The translations under genes and the position numbers were made by a program. Under the pieces are notes generated by a model. That model saw nothing but the letters and a program-made list of their open reading frames with translations, made no database searches and had not been told where the DNA came from. Positions 14,031 through 20,104 of a stretch of 64,000 bases of DNA are shown here, piece by piece. The stretch is from a virus, in IMG/VR virus record IMGVR_UViG_3300032236_000765, positions 1-64,000 of that record; one strand, written 5' to 3'. Each line of letters opens with the position of its first letter. The first letter of the stretch is position 1.

Positions 14031-14540
14031 ATTATTTTTATATTCTCTCAGATATGCATTACGCTTAGTATGCTTTTTATAGCGATTACCTTTGCCTGCA
14101 TTACCGAAAGTTTCAGTTTGAGTGTGACAATTAGGACAAAGCAGTCTAAGATTGCTCAAATCGTTATTATCACTATTACCGTCTATGTGATCTAATTGTA
14201 GACTAAGCGGCTTGTTATTCCAAGTACTTTCTTGTCCACATTCAGAACATTTATCTCCTACTTTTTCTTTAAGATATCTCTTAAAATTTCCTCCCAATCC
14301 TTGTTCAATGCGAGGAATTGAAATGTATTCCCAAGTGTATTTAGATGAACAATCAACTGAACAAAACTTATTTTTAGTTCCTGCACTCGTGCGAAACTCT
14401 ATTCCGCAGTACATGCATTCACACAACGGTTTTTTTGTTCGTGAGACTGAATATCTGCCTTCCGGACGATGAACACTCTTATGTCCATTCAACTTTCTGA
14501 CTGAATCAAACTCTTTACCGCATTCACATTTATACATCAT
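14010..14540 (-). CDS. HNH endonuclease with zinc-finger modules
   Basis: 176 residues. Two Cys/His modules (CECGKEFDSVRKLNGHKSVH and CMYCGIEF...FCSVDCSSKY) are followed by the HNH core CSECGQE...LQLDHIDGNSDNNDLSNLRLLCPNCHTQTETFG. The DHIDG-N-N-L..LCPNCH pattern is a complete active site. The C-terminus runs 21 bp into the tRNA-Val gene. A TATAAATA box (14561-14568) and AAAAGGAA lie upstream. A homing-type nuclease is inferred. Confidence 0.87.
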   Translation of the reverse strand: MMYKCECGKEFDSVRKLNGHKSVHRPEGRYSVSRTKKPLCECMYCGIEFRTSAGTKNKFCSVDCSSKYTWEYISIPRIEQGLGGNFKRYLKEKVGDKCSECGQESTWNNKPLSLQLDHIDGNSDNNDLSNLRLLCPNCHTQTETFGNAGKGNRYKKHTKRNAYLREYKNNARVAQR

Positions 14541-14560
14541 AAGTTCCTTTTGCTCAACTG

Positions 14561-14568
14561 TATTTATA
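14561..14568 (-). promoter_or_regulatory. T4-late-type promoter TATAAATA
   Basis: Exact TATAAATA about 20 nt upstream of the HNH start at 14540. Confidence 0.5.
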
Positions 14569-14615
14569 CCAGTTGCACAAAAAGCACTCTTTACCTGAGC
14601 TAACCGGGCATAAAA

Positions 14616-14692
14616 TGGTCGGAGTACTAGGATTCGAACCTAGGACCCTCTGCTCCCAAAGCAGATGCGCTACCAGACTGCGCTATACTCCG
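14616..14692 (-). tRNA. tRNA-Pro(TGG)
   Basis: Acceptor CGGAGTA/TACTCCG, anticodon loop TTTGGGA on TCTGC/GCAGA, discriminator A, CCA. Reads CCN. Confidence 0.95.
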
Positions 14693-14700
14693 TCATATGT

Positions 14701-14774
14701 TGGTGGAGATGAAGGGAATCGAACCCTTAAGTGCGCCTTGCAAAGGCGCCAGTTTACCGTTAGCTTACATCCCC
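14701..14774 (-). tRNA. tRNA-Ala(TGC)
   Basis: Acceptor GGGGATG/CATCTCC, including the G3-U70 pair that marks alanine tRNAs, anticodon loop TTTGCAA on GCGCC/GGCGC, CCA. Reads GCN. Confidence 0.95.
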
Positions 14775-14822
14775 GAAAACTTTATTATACTTATCACCTT
14801 CTTGTACTAGACAATTATATTT

Positions 14823-14899
14823 TGGCGTCCCCAGAGGGACTTGAACCCCCGACCCACAGATTAGAAGTCTGTTGCTCTATCCAACTGAGCTATGGAGAC
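14823..14899 (-). tRNA. tRNA-Arg(TCT)
   Basis: Acceptor GTCTCCA/TGGGGAC, anticodon loop CTTCTAA on ACAGA/TCTGT, discriminator G, CCA. Reads AGA/AGG. Confidence 0.95.
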
Positions 14900-14968
14900 A
14901 TTACTTTCTGAATATAGCTATGAATAAAAAAGAAAGCAAGAGTTTTGGGTGACCCTTGCCTTCAATCC

Positions 14969-15361
14969 TTACAATTCTGCTTTAGTCACAACTTCTACGT
15001 TATCAACCGGAACAGATACCGGTGTGGTAATTTGACTTGCTTGCGCCTTCAAATCAGAAGTATGCGCAACCACAGCAGATTTAAATTTGATCAAGTCTTC
15101 TTCAGCAGACTTGATAGCTGTATTTGCAGCATCAATAGCTTGTTGATGGAGATCGCGTGATCTAGCAAGCGCATCCTGCAAGTCTGCTTTAAGCTTGTTT
15201 ACTGTTGCGTTGCCTACCAAAGCTGCTGCCTTAGCTTGCTCAAAAATAGTTTTTACATCTGATACAATCTCTTGCTCAAGTTGCACAAACTTTTGTCCTA
15301 CCTGTTCTACTTGTACTACTTCGTCTATGAACATTTTCTTAATAGTTTCTAGAAACCCCAT
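14969..15361 (-). CDS. Helical hypothetical protein (130 aa)
   Basis: Nearly all-helical with heptad-like spacing (residues about 20-105, Ala/Lys/Glu/Asp-rich, VEQVGQKFVQLEQEIVSDV), no Cys, and a Pro/Val C-terminal tail. No recognised family. A late-type GATAAATA box (15393-15400) and AAAGGAG precede the ATG, so late expression as a structural or scaffold-type protein is possible. Confidence 0.55.
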   Translation of the reverse strand: MGFLETIKKMFIDEVVQVEQVGQKFVQLEQEIVSDVKTIFEQAKAAALVGNATVNKLKADLQDALARSRDLHQQAIDAANTAIKSAEEDLIKFKSAVVAHTSDLKAQASQITTPVSVPVDNVEVVTKAEL

Positions 15362-15392
15362 ACGGTTCTCCTTTGTCTGTATGTGATAATAT

Positions 15393-15400
15393 TATTTATC
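15393..15400 (-). promoter_or_regulatory. Late-type promoter GATAAATA
   Basis: GATAAATA 31 bp upstream of the start at 15361, with a normal Shine-Dalgarno sequence between. Confidence 0.45.
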
Positions 15401-15408
15401 AACTGAAC

Positions 15409-15484
15409 TGGTGCTCTAAGCGAGAATCGAACTCACTATCTCCGGGTTACAAATCCGGCGCATCGCCAGCAATGCTTTTAGAGC
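15409..15484 (-). tRNA. tRNA-Thr(TGT)
   Basis: Acceptor GCTCTAA/TTAGAGC, anticodon loop TTTGTAA. The CCGGA/CCCGG stem has an A31-C39 mismatch. CCA encoded. Reads ACA/ACN. Confidence 0.92.
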
Positions 15485-15490
15485 AATAAT

Positions 15491-15566
15491 TGGCTCCCCA
15501 GGTTCGATTCGAACGAACGACATTTCGGTTAACAGCCGAACGCAACTACCACTGTGCTACTGGGGA
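15491..15566 (-). tRNA. tRNA-Asn(GTT)
   Basis: Acceptor TCCCCAG/CTGGGGA, anticodon loop CTGTTAA on TTCGG/CCGAA, discriminator G, CCA. Reads AAC/AAU. Confidence 0.95.
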
Positions 15567-15619
15567 ATAAAATCATTATCGATGATATTTAATGTTCGAA
15601 AAAGAGTCGGATTATTTTC

Positions 15620-16180
15620 CTAATTAAGGTCAATAATCCGACTATGCTTAGGAACACCTGTGAGCAAGTATTCCATCTGATCTGCGAGAATGTGACGATT
15701 CTGCAAGATCAAGTTTTCGAAGTGATTAGGTTCATACGGAACATAGAGAAGTTCCATACCTGCTTGTCTCAAAGTCTTGCAACCCTTTTTCTGATTGCAA
15801 TCAAAGCAAGCTGTGACTACGTTAGTCCATTCATCAAGACCGCCGTGGAATCTAGAAATGATATGGTCTCTGCTCAACTTTGAATGTCCAAAGTGACCAC
15901 CACAGTAAGCACAGATATTACGATCACGTGCAAACAATGTTCTATTGGTCAACACGACACGGTTGTGTCGCGTGAAATCAAAGCCGGATCCCCGAACAGC
16001 AATGATGCTGGGTGTTTCAAGATAGCTTTGCCGTCCGTCTTTTTGAATCCCCCCGCGATATTTAGCGATGACATCACCTAGGGTCCAGACAACTAAGTTT
16101 TTAGCATGATAGCTAATTGCTTCGTCATTGGTAATCCATGATCTTGGAGTACCCGCAACGTCTAAGGCTAATACCGCCAT
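15620..16180 (-). CDS. HNH endonuclease (bacterial RRXRR-free type)
   Basis: 186 residues. CAYCGGHF, then LSRDHIISRFHGGLDEWTNVVTACFDCNQKKGCKTLRQAGMELLYVPYEPN and a terminal NRHILADQMEYLL match a well-populated bacterial and phage HNH family. In that family DH, H and N form the active site and two CxxC pairs bind zinc. The N-terminal 75 residues (LALDVAGTPRSWITNDEAISYHAKNLVVW) form the usual companion domain. TAGGAG upstream. Role probably homing-type or in DNA processing. Confidence 0.87.
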   Translation of the reverse strand: MAVLALDVAGTPRSWITNDEAISYHAKNLVVWTLGDVIAKYRGGIQKDGRQSYLETPSIIAVRGSGFDFTRHNRVVLTNRTLFARDRNICAYCGGHFGHSKLSRDHIISRFHGGLDEWTNVVTACFDCNQKKGCKTLRQAGMELLYVPYEPNHFENLILQNRHILADQMEYLLTGVPKHSRIIDLN

Positions 16181-16304
16181 AGTTTACTCCTATTTCTATT
16201 CATATTTAGACTCTAAAACATTATACATTAGAAATGCTCTTTGTGCATTGGGTAATGTATAAATACAGAATCATCCTTGACTAATATAGTAAAGGATTCA
16301 AGAT

Positions 16305-16398
16305 TGGTAGTCCCGCCCGGATTCGAACCGAGATCGTGCGCTAATCTGGCGCTTACACGAGGTATAAGCTCGTCGCTCTACCGTTGAGCTACAGGACC
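16305..16398 (-). tRNA. tRNA-Ile(TAT) with long variable arm
   Basis: 94 nt. Acceptor GGTCCTG/CGGGACT, D arm GCTC/GAGC, anticodon loop CTTATAC on ACGAG/CTCGT, T arm CTCGG-TTCGAAT-CCGGG, discriminator A, CCA. The variable region is 24 nt and contains a GCGC/GCGC stem. Class II architecture with an isoleucine UAU anticodon (AUA) is unusual. Confidence 0.88.
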
Positions 16399-16409
16399 GT
16401 AAATTTTAT

Positions 16410-16483
16410 TGGTGCCCTATGACAGAATCGAACTGCCGCTCACTGATTACGAAACAGTTGTTCTACCATTTAACTAATCATGG
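16410..16483 (-). tRNA. tRNA-Thr(CGT), degenerate
   Basis: D arm, T arm (CGGCAG...CTGTC) and encoded CCA are recognisable. The anticodon loop TTCGTAA reads ACG. The acceptor halves (CCATGAT and ATAGGGC) pair poorly, and the anticodon stem closes with a U-U mismatch. It is probably decayed, or requires repair/editing of the acceptor. Confidence 0.6.
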
Positions 16484-16504
16484 TTCAATATAATTGATGC
16501 GAAA

Positions 16505-16581
16505 TGGTGGGTTATCTGGGAATCGAACCCAGTCCATAATACGATTAAAAGTCGTATGCTCAGCCGGAGAGCCTATAACCC
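16505..16581 (-). tRNA. tRNA-Lys(TTT)
   Basis: Acceptor GGGTTAT/ATAACCC, anticodon loop CTTTTAA on TACGA/TCGTA, position 8 is A instead of U, CCA. Reads AAA/AAG. Confidence 0.94.
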
Positions 16582-16588
16582 GTATAAT

Positions 16589-16672
16589 TGGTGCCCCAAG
16601 CCGGACTCGAACCAGCACGCCTCGCGGCAGTAGATTTTGAGTCTACCGCGTCTACCATTCCACCATTGGGGC
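16589..16672 (-). tRNA. tRNA-Leu(CAA)
   Basis: Class II, 84 nt. Acceptor GCCCCAA/TTGGGGC, anticodon loop CTCAAAA on GTAGA/TCTAC, CCA. Reads UUG. Confidence 0.95.
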
Positions 16673-16677
16673 ATTAA

Positions 16678-16851
16678 CTAGAATAAAGGGTTTAGAACGA
16701 ATTTTCCAATTGGTTCATTGTCGAACAAAAACGTCACTGTGATTTGATCGGGATTTCCACCGAACAAATTATCAGGAAGTTGTTCAAGAGTGATCGTCAA
16801 TTTTTCTTTCAATGCTGTCTTTAGCATTTCGTCGAATGTAGCTTGGTCCAT
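16678..16851 (-). CDS. Small hypothetical protein (57 aa)
   Basis: ATG at 16851 behind ATAGGAG. The product starts MDQATFDEMLKTALKEKL and ends EPIGKFVLNPLF. A helix followed by beta strands, soluble. No family recognised. It lies between two Leu tRNAs and is co-transcribed with them. Confidence 0.6.
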   Translation of the reverse strand: MDQATFDEMLKTALKEKLTITLEQLPDNLFGGNPDQITVTFLFDNEPIGKFVLNPLF

Positions 16852-16895
16852 TGTATTCTCCTATGAGAGTATTCACTTGTTACTCTTGATAATAA

Positions 16896-16980
16896 TGGTG
16901 CGGATGAAGGGACTCGAACCCCCACACCTTTCGGTACTGGTACCTAAAACCAGGGCGTCTACCAATTCCGCCACATCCGC
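16896..16980 (-). tRNA. tRNA-Leu(TAG)
   Basis: Class II, 85 nt. Acceptor GCGGATG/CATCCGC, anticodon loop TTTAGGT on CTGGT/ACCAG, CCA. Reads CUA/CUN. Directly downstream of the structured RNA at 16986. Confidence 0.95.
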
Positions 16981-16985
16981 ATGTT

Positions 16986-17109
16986 CTGATATTCTTAGGA
17001 AGAGAGTTTGGAAGAATTGCACTTCCCTAGGATACTGACCTATCCTCTTTGCACTGGTCAGAGTGCAGAGTTCGCCACTTAACAGGAACTCCCTACCTAA
17101 GAATATCAG
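16986..17109 (-). ncRNA. Structured RNA with four hairpins and kissing loops
   Basis: Minus strand 5' to 3': a perfect 14-bp closing stem (CTGATATTCTTAGG at 17109-17096 with its complement at 16999-16986) encloses four hairpins. These are GAGTTC/GAACTC with a 12-nt loop (17091-17068); TGCACT/AGTGCA with loop CTGACC (17067-17050); AGGATA/TATCCT with loop GGTCAG (17046-17029); and GGAAG/CTTCC with loop TGCAATT (17026-17010). The loops of hairpins 2 and 3 are perfect 6-nt reverse complements, so a kissing interaction is predicted. The element lies about 150 nt inside a transcript begun at the promoter at 17259 and 5 nt before tRNA-Leu. It resembles no RNA family I can name. Confidence 0.75.
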
Positions 17110-17258
17110 GTATAGATTTAGAATCTAAACTGCGACGGTGAGAACCGGCTTCGTCTTTAATCTTGTGCACCAGGAAACGACACAAGAACCGCTAGACCTA
17201 ATATTTTCTAACAATGTCAAAGAACAAGAGCGTCTTTCGTCGCTCTCTCTATGTTCTA
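17110..17258 (-). other. Leader between promoter and structured RNA
   Basis: No gene. It holds several further stems: AGAGCG/CGCTCT with an 8-nt loop near the 5' end of the transcript (about 17227-17246), CTTGTG/CACAAG (about 17162-17186), CGGT/ACCG around TCTC (about 17135-17146) and TAGATT/AATCTA (17113-17127). The whole 270-nt leader looks like one folded RNA. Confidence 0.5.
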
Positions 17259-17287
17259 AATATAGCGCAGGTCCAATTCAGAGTCAA
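17259..17287 (-). promoter_or_regulatory. Sigma-70 promoter of the structured RNA-tRNA unit
   Basis: TTGACT (17282-17287), 17-bp spacer, TATATT (17259-17264). Predicted start near 17252. Confidence 0.85.
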
Positions 17288-17323
17288 CCGAAAAACGACC
17301 TAGATGCGAAATATTTTTTAATA

Positions 17324-17398
<75 letters not shown>

Positions 17399-17611
17399 AA
17401 AATACGGTTTTTATCTACTTCACGAAGACTCGGGCGAATAGCGTATGCAACTCAATCATGCCTTACTCGCTTGCTCTTGGTAGCCCGGGCGTAACCGAAA
17501 ACCGGTAAATTGCTAGCCTAATACAAGACTAGCAAACTGAAAATATTTATATAGGTATGCCAGCGAAAGATAATCTTTCATCCTTAATATGAGTAAGGAT
17601 CTTTCGCTGGC
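17399..17611 (-). ncRNA. Structured noncoding stretch
   Basis: No gene. Nested complementarity: CGGTTTT (about 17404-17410) with AAAACCG (17499-17505) enclosing GGGC/GCCC; a 7-bp hairpin TTGCTAG/CTAGCAA (about 17509-17534); and a 13-bp perfect stem GCCAGCGAAAGAT (17559-17571) with its complement at 17599-17611 that encloses a second stem CCTTA/TAAGG. The last hairpin also directly follows the stop at 17611 and may end that transcript. Confidence 0.5.
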
Positions 17612-17799
17612 TATATACCGATGATCTTTACTATGAGATTGAAAGGCCAAACATGTTCCCACAGAAAATGCTCTAGTGGATAGCTGATTGTTATACCTAT
17701 CCAGAACCTATAATCAGTGATTAGATTAGTACAATGATTGTAACATGTGGTCAAGAAGCCTGTTCTACTATAATGGTAGTGTGGTTCATTATTTTTCAT
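17611..17799 (-). CDS. Small membrane-associated protein (62 aa)
   Basis: Start set at the ATG at 17799 (MKNNEPHYHYSRTG) with AGAGAG upstream. Upstream in-frame codons would overlap tRNA-Val. A hydrophobic stretch (about 32-45, FWIGITISYPLEHFLW) and a terminal hydrophobic segment suggest membrane association. The EHFLWEHVWPF pattern recurs in short phage and bacterial membrane proteins of unknown role. Confidence 0.6.
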   Translation of the reverse strand: MKNNEPHYHYSRTGFLTTCYNHCTNLITDYRFWIGITISYPLEHFLWEHVWPFNLIVKIIGI

Positions 17800-17900
17800 G
17801 TTTTCTCTCTTTTTAATAGATGGCGGCCCTGATGATTTTTCTCTCGTTGACACACTACCCATGATTGGAAGATGGTGGTGCGAGACAGGGCCATAAACTT

Positions 17901-17975
17901 TGGTGCGCGATGCAGGAGTTGAACCTACCACCTCTTCCATGTCAAGGAAGCGTTCTACCGATGAACTAATCGCGC
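17901..17975 (-). tRNA. tRNA-Val(GAC)
   Basis: Acceptor GCGCGAT/ATCGCGC, anticodon loop TTGACAT on CTTCC/GGAAG, CCA. Reads GUC/GUU, complementing Val(TAC). Confidence 0.94.
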
Positions 17976-17981
17976 ATTGTC

Positions 17982-18057
17982 TGGTACTAGGTATTGGATT
18001 CGAACCAATCCACTGAGTTCCACAAACTCATGTGCTGACCGCTAACACTAACCTAGC
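17982..18057 (-). tRNA. tRNA-His(GTG)
   Basis: Anticodon loop TTGTGGA on TGAGT/ACTCA. Acceptor GCTAGGT/ACCTAGT has a G1-U72 pair and discriminator A; an extra 5' G-1, usual for His tRNAs, is not evident (base -1 is U). CCA encoded. Reads CAC/CAU. Confidence 0.9.
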
Positions 18058-18061
18058 ATGA

Positions 18062-18106
18062 ATTGCGGTAAAGGATATGGATCAAGCCTTTGAGGCTTTG
18101 TTACCG
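18062..18106. terminator. Hairpin after the exported nuclease gene
   Basis: CGGTAA/TTACCG encloses AAGCC-TTTGA-GGCTT. It lies about 20 nt past the end of the gene at 18125 in transcript direction and has no clear U tract, so it may act as a processing or stabilising hairpin. Confidence 0.4.
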
Positions 18107-18124
18107 ACACTATATATTAAGTGT

Positions 18125-18595
18125 TTAGTTCTTCACATACTTGTTGTATGCAGCGATCCAATCAGTTGAGATTTCTTTCTGAGCAGTTGCCATATCGATC
18201 TGACCTGAACAAATCATCTTGTGTAACTTGTTTTCTAATGCATCTTTCAAGTGTGCATTATAAGGAGATGATGTGTATGACTGTGGCCAGAGATTCTTGA
18301 CATCATTTGCACCGCCTAGTTCAAGTGAGATCAAGTGATCTATCTCAAACTTGTCAGACTTAGGATCGATCTTGTATTCAGCAAAAACTTGCTTCTTCAC
18401 AGATTCAGGTACGTTACGGACCTTCTTGCCCTGTGCGTCTGTGCCGCTGGTGTAATTCGGTACACATACTACTGCTTTTGTTGCAGCAGGATTGACTACA
18501 CCAGGGGTCAACACAGGATCAGGCTTCTGAGGAATGTCAGCAGCATATGCAGAAACAGAAATTGATAGTAAAGCTAATGTTAATAATTTTTTCAT
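18125..18595 (-). CDS. Exported HNH-type nuclease
   Basis: 156 residues with a signal peptide of about 18 residues (MKKLLTLALLSISVSAYA, cut before ADIP). The mature part has two Cys (VVCVPNY, MICSG), which could form a disulfide. It also has the nuclease core FEIDHLISLELGGANDVKNLWPQSY..NAHLKDALENKLHKMICSG and a terminal EISTDWIAAYNKY. This is a known family of secreted/periplasmic HNH-like nucleases. Export of a phage nuclease suggests action in the periplasm, for example against incoming phage DNA or extracellular DNA (inference). A GATAAATA box and AAAGGATG lie upstream. Confidence 0.82.
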   Translation of the reverse strand: MKKLLTLALLSISVSAYAADIPQKPDPVLTPGVVNPAATKAVVCVPNYTSGTDAQGKKVRNVPESVKKQVFAEYKIDPKSDKFEIDHLISLELGGANDVKNLWPQSYTSSPYNAHLKDALENKLHKMICSGQIDMATAQKEISTDWIAAYNKYVKN

Positions 18596-18612
18596 GATTA
18601 CATCCTTTACTA

Positions 18613-18620
18613 TATTTATC
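18613..18620 (-). promoter_or_regulatory. Late-type promoter GATAAATA
   Basis: GATAAATA 17 bp before the ATG at 18595, with a ribosome-binding site between. Confidence 0.45.
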
Positions 18621-18621
18621 T

Positions 18622-18699
18622 TGGCAGCTCCTGAGGGATTCGAACCCCCGACTTCTACGTTCGAAGCGTAGCACTCTAAATCCGCTGAGTTAAGGAGCC
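18622..18699 (-). tRNA. tRNA-Arg(TCG)
   Basis: Acceptor GGCTCCT/AGGAGCT (G1-U72), anticodon loop CTTCGAA on CTACG/CGTAG, discriminator G, CCA. Reads CGA/CGN. Confidence 0.93.
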
Positions 18700-18702
18700 T
18701 AA

Positions 18703-18776
18703 TGGCTGGGGAACTAGGACTCGAACCTAGAATAACGGTACCAAAAACCGCTGTGTTACCATTACACCATTCCCCA
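18703..18776 (-). tRNA. tRNA-Gln(TTG)
   Basis: Acceptor TGGGGAA/TTCCCCA, D arm GTGT/ACAC, anticodon loop TTTTGGT on GCGGT/ACCGT, discriminator G, CCA. Reads CAA/CAG. Confidence 0.95.
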
Positions 18777-18782
18777 ATGAAA

Positions 18783-18858
18783 TGGTGCCGCTTGCAGGAT
18801 TCGAACCTGCCACCTACTGATTACTAATCAGTTGCTCTACCAAATGAGCTAAAGCGGC
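18783..18858 (-). tRNA. tRNA-Thr(AGT)
   Basis: Acceptor GCCGCTT/AAGCGGC, D arm GCTC/GAGC, anticodon loop TTAGTAA on ACTGA/TCAGT, CCA. A34 is unusual for bacterial Thr tRNAs and might be deaminated to inosine. First tRNA of the array in transcript order. Confidence 0.92.
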
Positions 18859-18933
18859 ATTAAAACATATGTGTATTTATTTCGTGAAAAATTTTAATTA
18901 AGAATAAATAAGATATAACAAGGGATTATTAAA

Positions 18934-19533
18934 ATGAGAAGCAGAATATACAACAGAATTCATCGTGTTCAAAACATGATTGTTATGATTGAAAATGAAG
19001 TGAAGACGATCAAGAGAATGCAACGTCGTTTACTTGAATCTGTTAAACAAGTTCCTCCCGAGGAAGATCGAAGAACATCAGATGTTGAATTTATCATAGC
19101 ACAGATGCCTTTAATTTTAGGAGGTTCATTACTCTTAGGTGCTTTGGAATATCTGTTAGATGTCGTTCAAAGAGGAGGAATTCATCACAGTGCAGCATTC
19201 TGGGCAGTTCACTCTTTTCTAGGTGAACTTATTGCATTGCCAATTATAGTACTTTTCATTTTTGTGGAAGAAAGTGAAGGGAGCGAAGGAAATGCTCGCT
19301 TAAGTGAAAATGCTAACAAAATTAAAAAGTTTGCTGATGATCATGAAATGGATCCAAAGAAAAACAACATAGGAGACCTCATTATTGCTCTCCTCAATGA
19401 TACTAAAAACGGAAATTATACGGTTGTCCAAGGAAAAAATATGTTTTCCAGGATTATACAGAATCTTAAACATAGCCATGATCCTAGAGTCCAAGCTGCA
19501 ATAAACAAGGAAAAGCGAAAGATAGCAGCATAA
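18934..19533 (+). CDS. Membrane protein with two TM segments (paralogue A)
   Basis: 199 residues. N-terminal coiled coil (about 1-40, RIHRVQNMIVMIENEVKTIKRM), hydrophobic segments at about 60-76 and 97-113 (GELIALPIIVLFIFVEE), then a helical C-terminal domain (NNIGDLIIALLNDTKNGNYTV). It is a tandem paralogue of the next gene and shares the domain plan with 8954. AAGGGATTATTAAA upstream, plus an AATAAATA box. Function unknown; an inner-membrane complex is plausible. Confidence 0.68.
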   Translation: MRSRIYNRIHRVQNMIVMIENEVKTIKRMQRRLLESVKQVPPEEDRRTSDVEFIIAQMPLILGGSLLLGALEYLLDVVQRGGIHHSAAFWAVHSFLGELIALPIIVLFIFVEESEGSEGNARLSENANKIKKFADDHEMDPKKNNIGDLIIALLNDTKNGNYTVVQGKNMFSRIIQNLKHSHDPRVQAAINKEKRKIAA

Positions 19534-19558
19534 AACATATTATATAAGAAAATATAAA

Positions 19559-20104
19559 ATGAATCAGATGCCGCATAACAAACTTCGTAAAATCCAAAAC
19601 AAGATCACAATGCTTGAATATGAAATAAGAACAATCAAGCAAGTGCAGCAACAATTGTATGAGGCAAAAAAAGTTGGAAATGCATTAAAAGTTAATCGTC
19701 CTAGAGTAACACCTAGAAAAATATTAATGTTACTTTCTGCTATAGTGTCGGCTGCTTCCATGGTAGGTGCTGCTACCGCAGTTGTTCCAGGTTTAGCTAT
19801 TTTTTCAAATTTATTTGTTAGAATTTTTATGAGTATTGCTATTAATGTTCCAGCACTCAATGAGCTTAGAAATGAAGTACAACATAATAAAAAGCTCAAA
19901 GATATTATTGATAAAATAGATCCTAATGCTTTGAAAATGAATATGTTAGATTTCTTAACCAAATTCCAAGAAGCAATTGATGCTAAAACACTAACCCCAG
20001 AAGAAATAGAGTATTTAAAAGTGGCAATAGGAAATTCCAAAGATTTCCAAAATGCTATCAAGCAAGCAGATAAACAGACCAAGCAACAATCAACTGCACA
20101 ATGA
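19559..20104 (+). CDS. Membrane protein with two TM segments (paralogue B)
   Basis: 181 residues, 26 nt after paralogue A. Its coiled-coil start (LRKIQNKITMLEYEIRTIKQVQQQL) aligns directly with that of A. Hydrophobic segments lie at about 53-72 and 75-95 and a helical C-terminal domain ends in a Lys/Gln-rich tail. No ribosome-binding site is obvious; the region before the ATG is A-rich. Confidence 0.65.
   Translation: MNQMPHNKLRKIQNKITMLEYEIRTIKQVQQQLYEAKKVGNALKVNRPRVTPRKILMLLSAIVSAASMVGAATAVVPGLAIFSNLFVRIFMSIAINVPALNELRNEVQHNKKLKDIIDKIDPNALKMNMLDFLTKFQEAIDAKTLTPEEIEYLKVAIGNSKDFQNAIKQADKQTKQQSTAQ

Noticed and set aside
16986-17109. Reading the structured element as a class II tRNA or tmRNA fragment
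   Set aside because: It has no CCA end, the 'anticodon' loop has six to eight bases, the T loop is TGCAATT, and the two complementary loops fit a kissing RNA better. No tmRNA tag frame is present.
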